NCBI GenBank assembly: GCA_029460375.1 | Contig: JARPAQ010000121.1 | Span: 1-5,361, forward strand | DNA: 5,361 nucleotides | Direction: 5' to 3' | From: Nitrososphaerota archaeon | GTDB taxonomy: Archaea; Thermoproteota; Nitrososphaeria; Nitrososphaerales; JACPRH01 | In this document: positions 3,844-5,361 of the stretch, one piece after another | How positions within the stretch are numbered: the stretch's first letter is position 1 | Layout of the letters: every line of letters starts with the position of its first letter | Translations under genes and position numbers: made by a program | Notes under the pieces: model-generated | The model's input: the letters and a program-made list of their open reading frames with translations, nothing else | The model's database searches: none | Told to the model about the DNA's origin: nothing

Positions 3844-4812
3844 ATGCAGAAGGACGATGTTTACGATGTGATAATAGTCGGAGCAGCAGCAGCCGGCCTA
3901 ACAGCCGCCATATACACTGCCCGTCAAGGAATGAGCACCCTAGTGATAGGTAAGGATGTAGGAGGCCAAGCGCTCCTCACCAACGATATCCAGAACTACC
4001 CTGGATACGACAATATAGACGGCTTCACCCTTACATCCAAGTTCGAGAAGCAGGCTAAAAGCTTCAACGCTGAAATAATCTACGACGAAGTTCAGAAGAT
4101 ACACGGCGAAGATGGAAACTTCAAAGTAGAAACACCCTCCAAACAATTCAGATCACAGATCATAATACTTGCATTCGGCAAGACCCCGCGAGACCTCGGG
4201 GTTCCCGGAGAGGACCGTTTCAAGGGGCGAGGATTATCATACTGCGCTACCTGCGATGGCCCGTTGTACCGCGGAAAGACCGTGGCGATTGTGGGTTCAG
4301 CTGAATACGCCGTAGATGCAGCGGTTATGCTGAGCGATATAGCGGAGAAGGTCTACCAGATATCTAACCGGGATAGGATTGTAGGTGATGGAGATATGCT
4401 GACGAACCTCGAGAGTAGGAAGAATGTGGTCTTCGTTTCGAACTCGAATGTCAGCGAGATTATGGGCGATCAGACTGTAGAATCTATCAAGGTTCTGAAC
4501 GTGAAGAGCGGTTCCGAAGAGGAGTATAATGTCGACGGGATCTTCGTGGAGCTGGGGTATGTCGCTATGACCGACTTTGTGAAAGACCTAGTGAATCTTA
4601 ATGAGAGAAAAGACGTAATCGTCGATAAGGAGTGTCGAACATCCCGCAAAGGAGTATTCGCAGCGGGAGACGTTACCGATATGCCGTTCAAACAGTTAGT
4701 GATATCTGCAGGACAAGGATCTACAGCTGCTCTATCCGCGTACAACTACCTCCAGAGGCTGAAAGGAAAGTCGATTATACGCGGAGACTGGAAGAGCAAG
4801 AAGTCGAAGTAG
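3844..4812 (+). CDS. Thioredoxin-reductase-like FAD protein with CxxC, atypical NAD(P)H site
   Basis: The 322-residue product has the size and order of a low-molecular-weight thioredoxin reductase. An FAD dinucleotide motif lies at residues 8-27 (DVIIVGAAAAGLTAAIYTAR). GGQ at 40-42 and NYPG at 51-54 are family landmarks. The redox pair is CATC (Cys134, Cys137) followed by Asp138. The closing FAD segment is GVFAAGDVTD followed by KQLVISAGQGSTAA (about 270-296). In the family these enzymes reduce thioredoxin in the cytoplasm through the CxxC. The second nucleotide domain (about 145-245) is unusual: the expected GGGxSAxEEA reads VGSAEYAVDAA (150-160), and the NADPH-phosphate motif HRRxxxR is replaced by SNRDRIV (174-180). 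The enzyme may therefore use NADH, reduced ferredoxin or another donor, as known for some archaeal and clostridial relatives. The start is fixed by a leaderless promoter. No thioredoxin gene is adjacent. Confidence 0.9.
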   Translation: MQKDDVYDVIIVGAAAAGLTAAIYTARQGMSTLVIGKDVGGQALLTNDIQNYPGYDNIDGFTLTSKFEKQAKSFNAEIIYDEVQKIHGEDGNFKVETPSKQFRSQIIILAFGKTPRDLGVPGEDRFKGRGLSYCATCDGPLYRGKTVAIVGSAEYAVDAAVMLSDIAEKVYQISNRDRIVGDGDMLTNLESRKNVVFVSNSNVSEIMGDQTVESIKVLNVKSGSEEEYNVDGIFVELGYVAMTDFVKDLVNLNERKDVIVDKECRTSRKGVFAAGDVTDMPFKQLVISAGQGSTAALSAYNYLQRLKGKSIIRGDWKSKKSK

Positions 4813-4818
4813 AATACC

Positions 4819-4823
4819 TTTTT
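4819..4823 (+). terminator. Possible T-run terminator after the reductase gene
   Basis: A run of five T begins 7 nt after the TAG stop, in the 34-bp gap between this gene and the convergent regulator. Archaeal RNA polymerase can terminate at such short runs without a hairpin. The convergent arrangement makes a terminator here expected. Confidence 0.35.
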
Positions 4824-4846
4824 GCCTACTTTAGAGCAACCAGCTA

Positions 4847-5361
4847 TCAGGTTAGGCTTCCTTCTGCGAGAAGCCTTCCAAGCTGGGTGAGCTTTACCTC
4901 GATTTTGCTGCGAGTCTTTTCGCTTGATTCAACTAGACCCAGCTCCTGCAATCCTTCAGACTTCCGGTTTCCGTTTATATGGTACGATAGTAAGGGTAGG
5001 CTCATCTTCACCTTTTCTCTCAACTCTTCTAGGGAGTAGGGTCTATCGTCTTGCCTTAGTGCTGAGAGAACCGCTATTTTTTTGTCTGACAGTATCTTAT
5101 AGTATGAGAACTTAAGCACGGGAAGCATCATAGGCTCGTCTCCATCTACACTGAATGCTCTCCACCCATTTACGAAAGCGGCGCTCAACGCTGCACAGGT
5201 ACTCATCTTATCGCCTGTAGCTACGTTCACTAGTATCTGGCTCTCGTTCTCACGCTCCTTTATCTGGGCGAAGACCTTGAACATTCCTTCAAGCAGGTTC
5301 CCCTTAATTGGAAAAACCTCGACAGGTATCTTGAATTTGACTAAGCTCTCCTTTACATTCT
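4847..5361 (-). CDS. CARF-like / winged-helix transcriptional regulator (HFX_2341/DUF6293 or Csa3 type), N-terminus off the window
   Basis: The frame is open from the right edge to a TGA at 4847, giving about 170 residues; Met at 5284 is internal, because the upstream codons (KIPVEVFPIKGNLLEGMFKV) continue the family pattern. The N-terminal part is the end of a Rossmann-like ligand-sensing domain with strand ILVNVATGDK followed by MSTCAALSAAF (visible residues 42-62); this glycine loop and helix match the ligand-binding motif of CARF-type regulators. The C-terminal part (visible residues about 92-165) is a winged helix: KIAVLSAL, SLEELREKV, recognition helix LPLLSYHINGNRKSEGLQELGLV, wing and LTQLGRLLAEG. 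Archaeal proteins of this build include HFX_2341/DUF6293 regulators and the CRISPR regulator Csa3. The missing start should hold roughly 40-60 residues with the first strand. It converges on the reductase gene. Its ligand is unknown and no CRISPR repeat or cas gene is in view. Confidence 0.8.
   Translation of the reverse strand, partial: NVKESLVKFKIPVEVFPIKGNLLEGMFKVFAQIKERENESQILVNVATGDKMSTCAALSAAFVNGWRAFSVDGDEPMMLPVLKFSYYKILSDKKIAVLSALRQDDRPYSLEELREKVKMSLPLLSYHINGNRKSEGLQELGLVESSEKTRSKIEVKLTQLGRLLAEGSLT

Noticed and set aside
4470..4745. 91-codon minus-strand frame inside the reductase gene
   Set aside because: It lies opposite the conserved FAD-binding end of the reductase and has no domain pattern.
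4632..5039. 135-codon plus-strand frame across the reductase end and the convergent regulator
   Set aside because: It overlaps two well-supported genes in other frames and has an Arg/Ser-rich, unstructured composition typical of a shadow frame.
1..5361. CRISPR array, tRNA, rRNA or insertion sequence
   Set aside because: No regularly spaced repeats, no tRNA-like cloverleaf, no transposase signature and no terminal inverted repeats were seen. The CARF-like regulator alone does not imply a local CRISPR locus.

Overview
The window looks archaeal. The evidence is BRE/TATA promoters placed about 27 bp before start codons (two genes appear leaderless), a winged-helix regulator with two C-terminal membrane helices, and a CARF-like/winged-helix regulator of an archaeal type. 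The gene set (TusA, a DsrE-like protein, a divergent thioredoxin reductase) would suit an anaerobic Thermoproteota-type lineage such as Bathyarchaeia, but I cannot place the organism from sequence alone.

Layout. Positions 113-2836 hold six genes, all on the minus strand. In order of transcription (right to left) they are: a three-helix membrane protein of unknown family (2291-2836); a membrane-anchored wHTH regulator (1764-2213); a small acidic protein with a membrane segment at each end (1317-1676); a 93-residue probable ferredoxin-fold protein (948-1229); and an overlapping TusA-DsrE pair (585-824, 113-601) for persulfide-sulfur transfer. A further reading frame may run off the left edge. 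On the plus strand lie a phage-type contractile tail tube protein (2973-3491), a gene-poor stretch of about 350 bp, and a thioredoxin-reductase-like flavoprotein (3844-4812). A CARF-like/wHTH regulator (4847-5361, minus) converges on the reductase and is cut by the right edge.

How the genes may work together. TusA, the DsrE-like protein and the thioredoxin-reductase-like enzyme are all thiol/sulfur or redox proteins, so a loose sulfur/redox neighbourhood is possible, although the reductase is separately promoted on the other strand. The tube protein is the outlier. It carries most of the signature of the gp19/eCIS inner-tube family, yet no sheath, baseplate, spike, adaptor or ATPase gene is visible beside it. 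It sits with a divergently transcribed unknown membrane protein in a segment that looks more AT-rich than its flanks.

Most notable points: the orphan tube gene in an archaeal setting; a reductase with a canonical CxxC but no recognisable NADPH-phosphate motif; a compact array of four TATCT/AGATA half-sites directly upstream of the reductase promoter; and the truncated CARF-like regulator.
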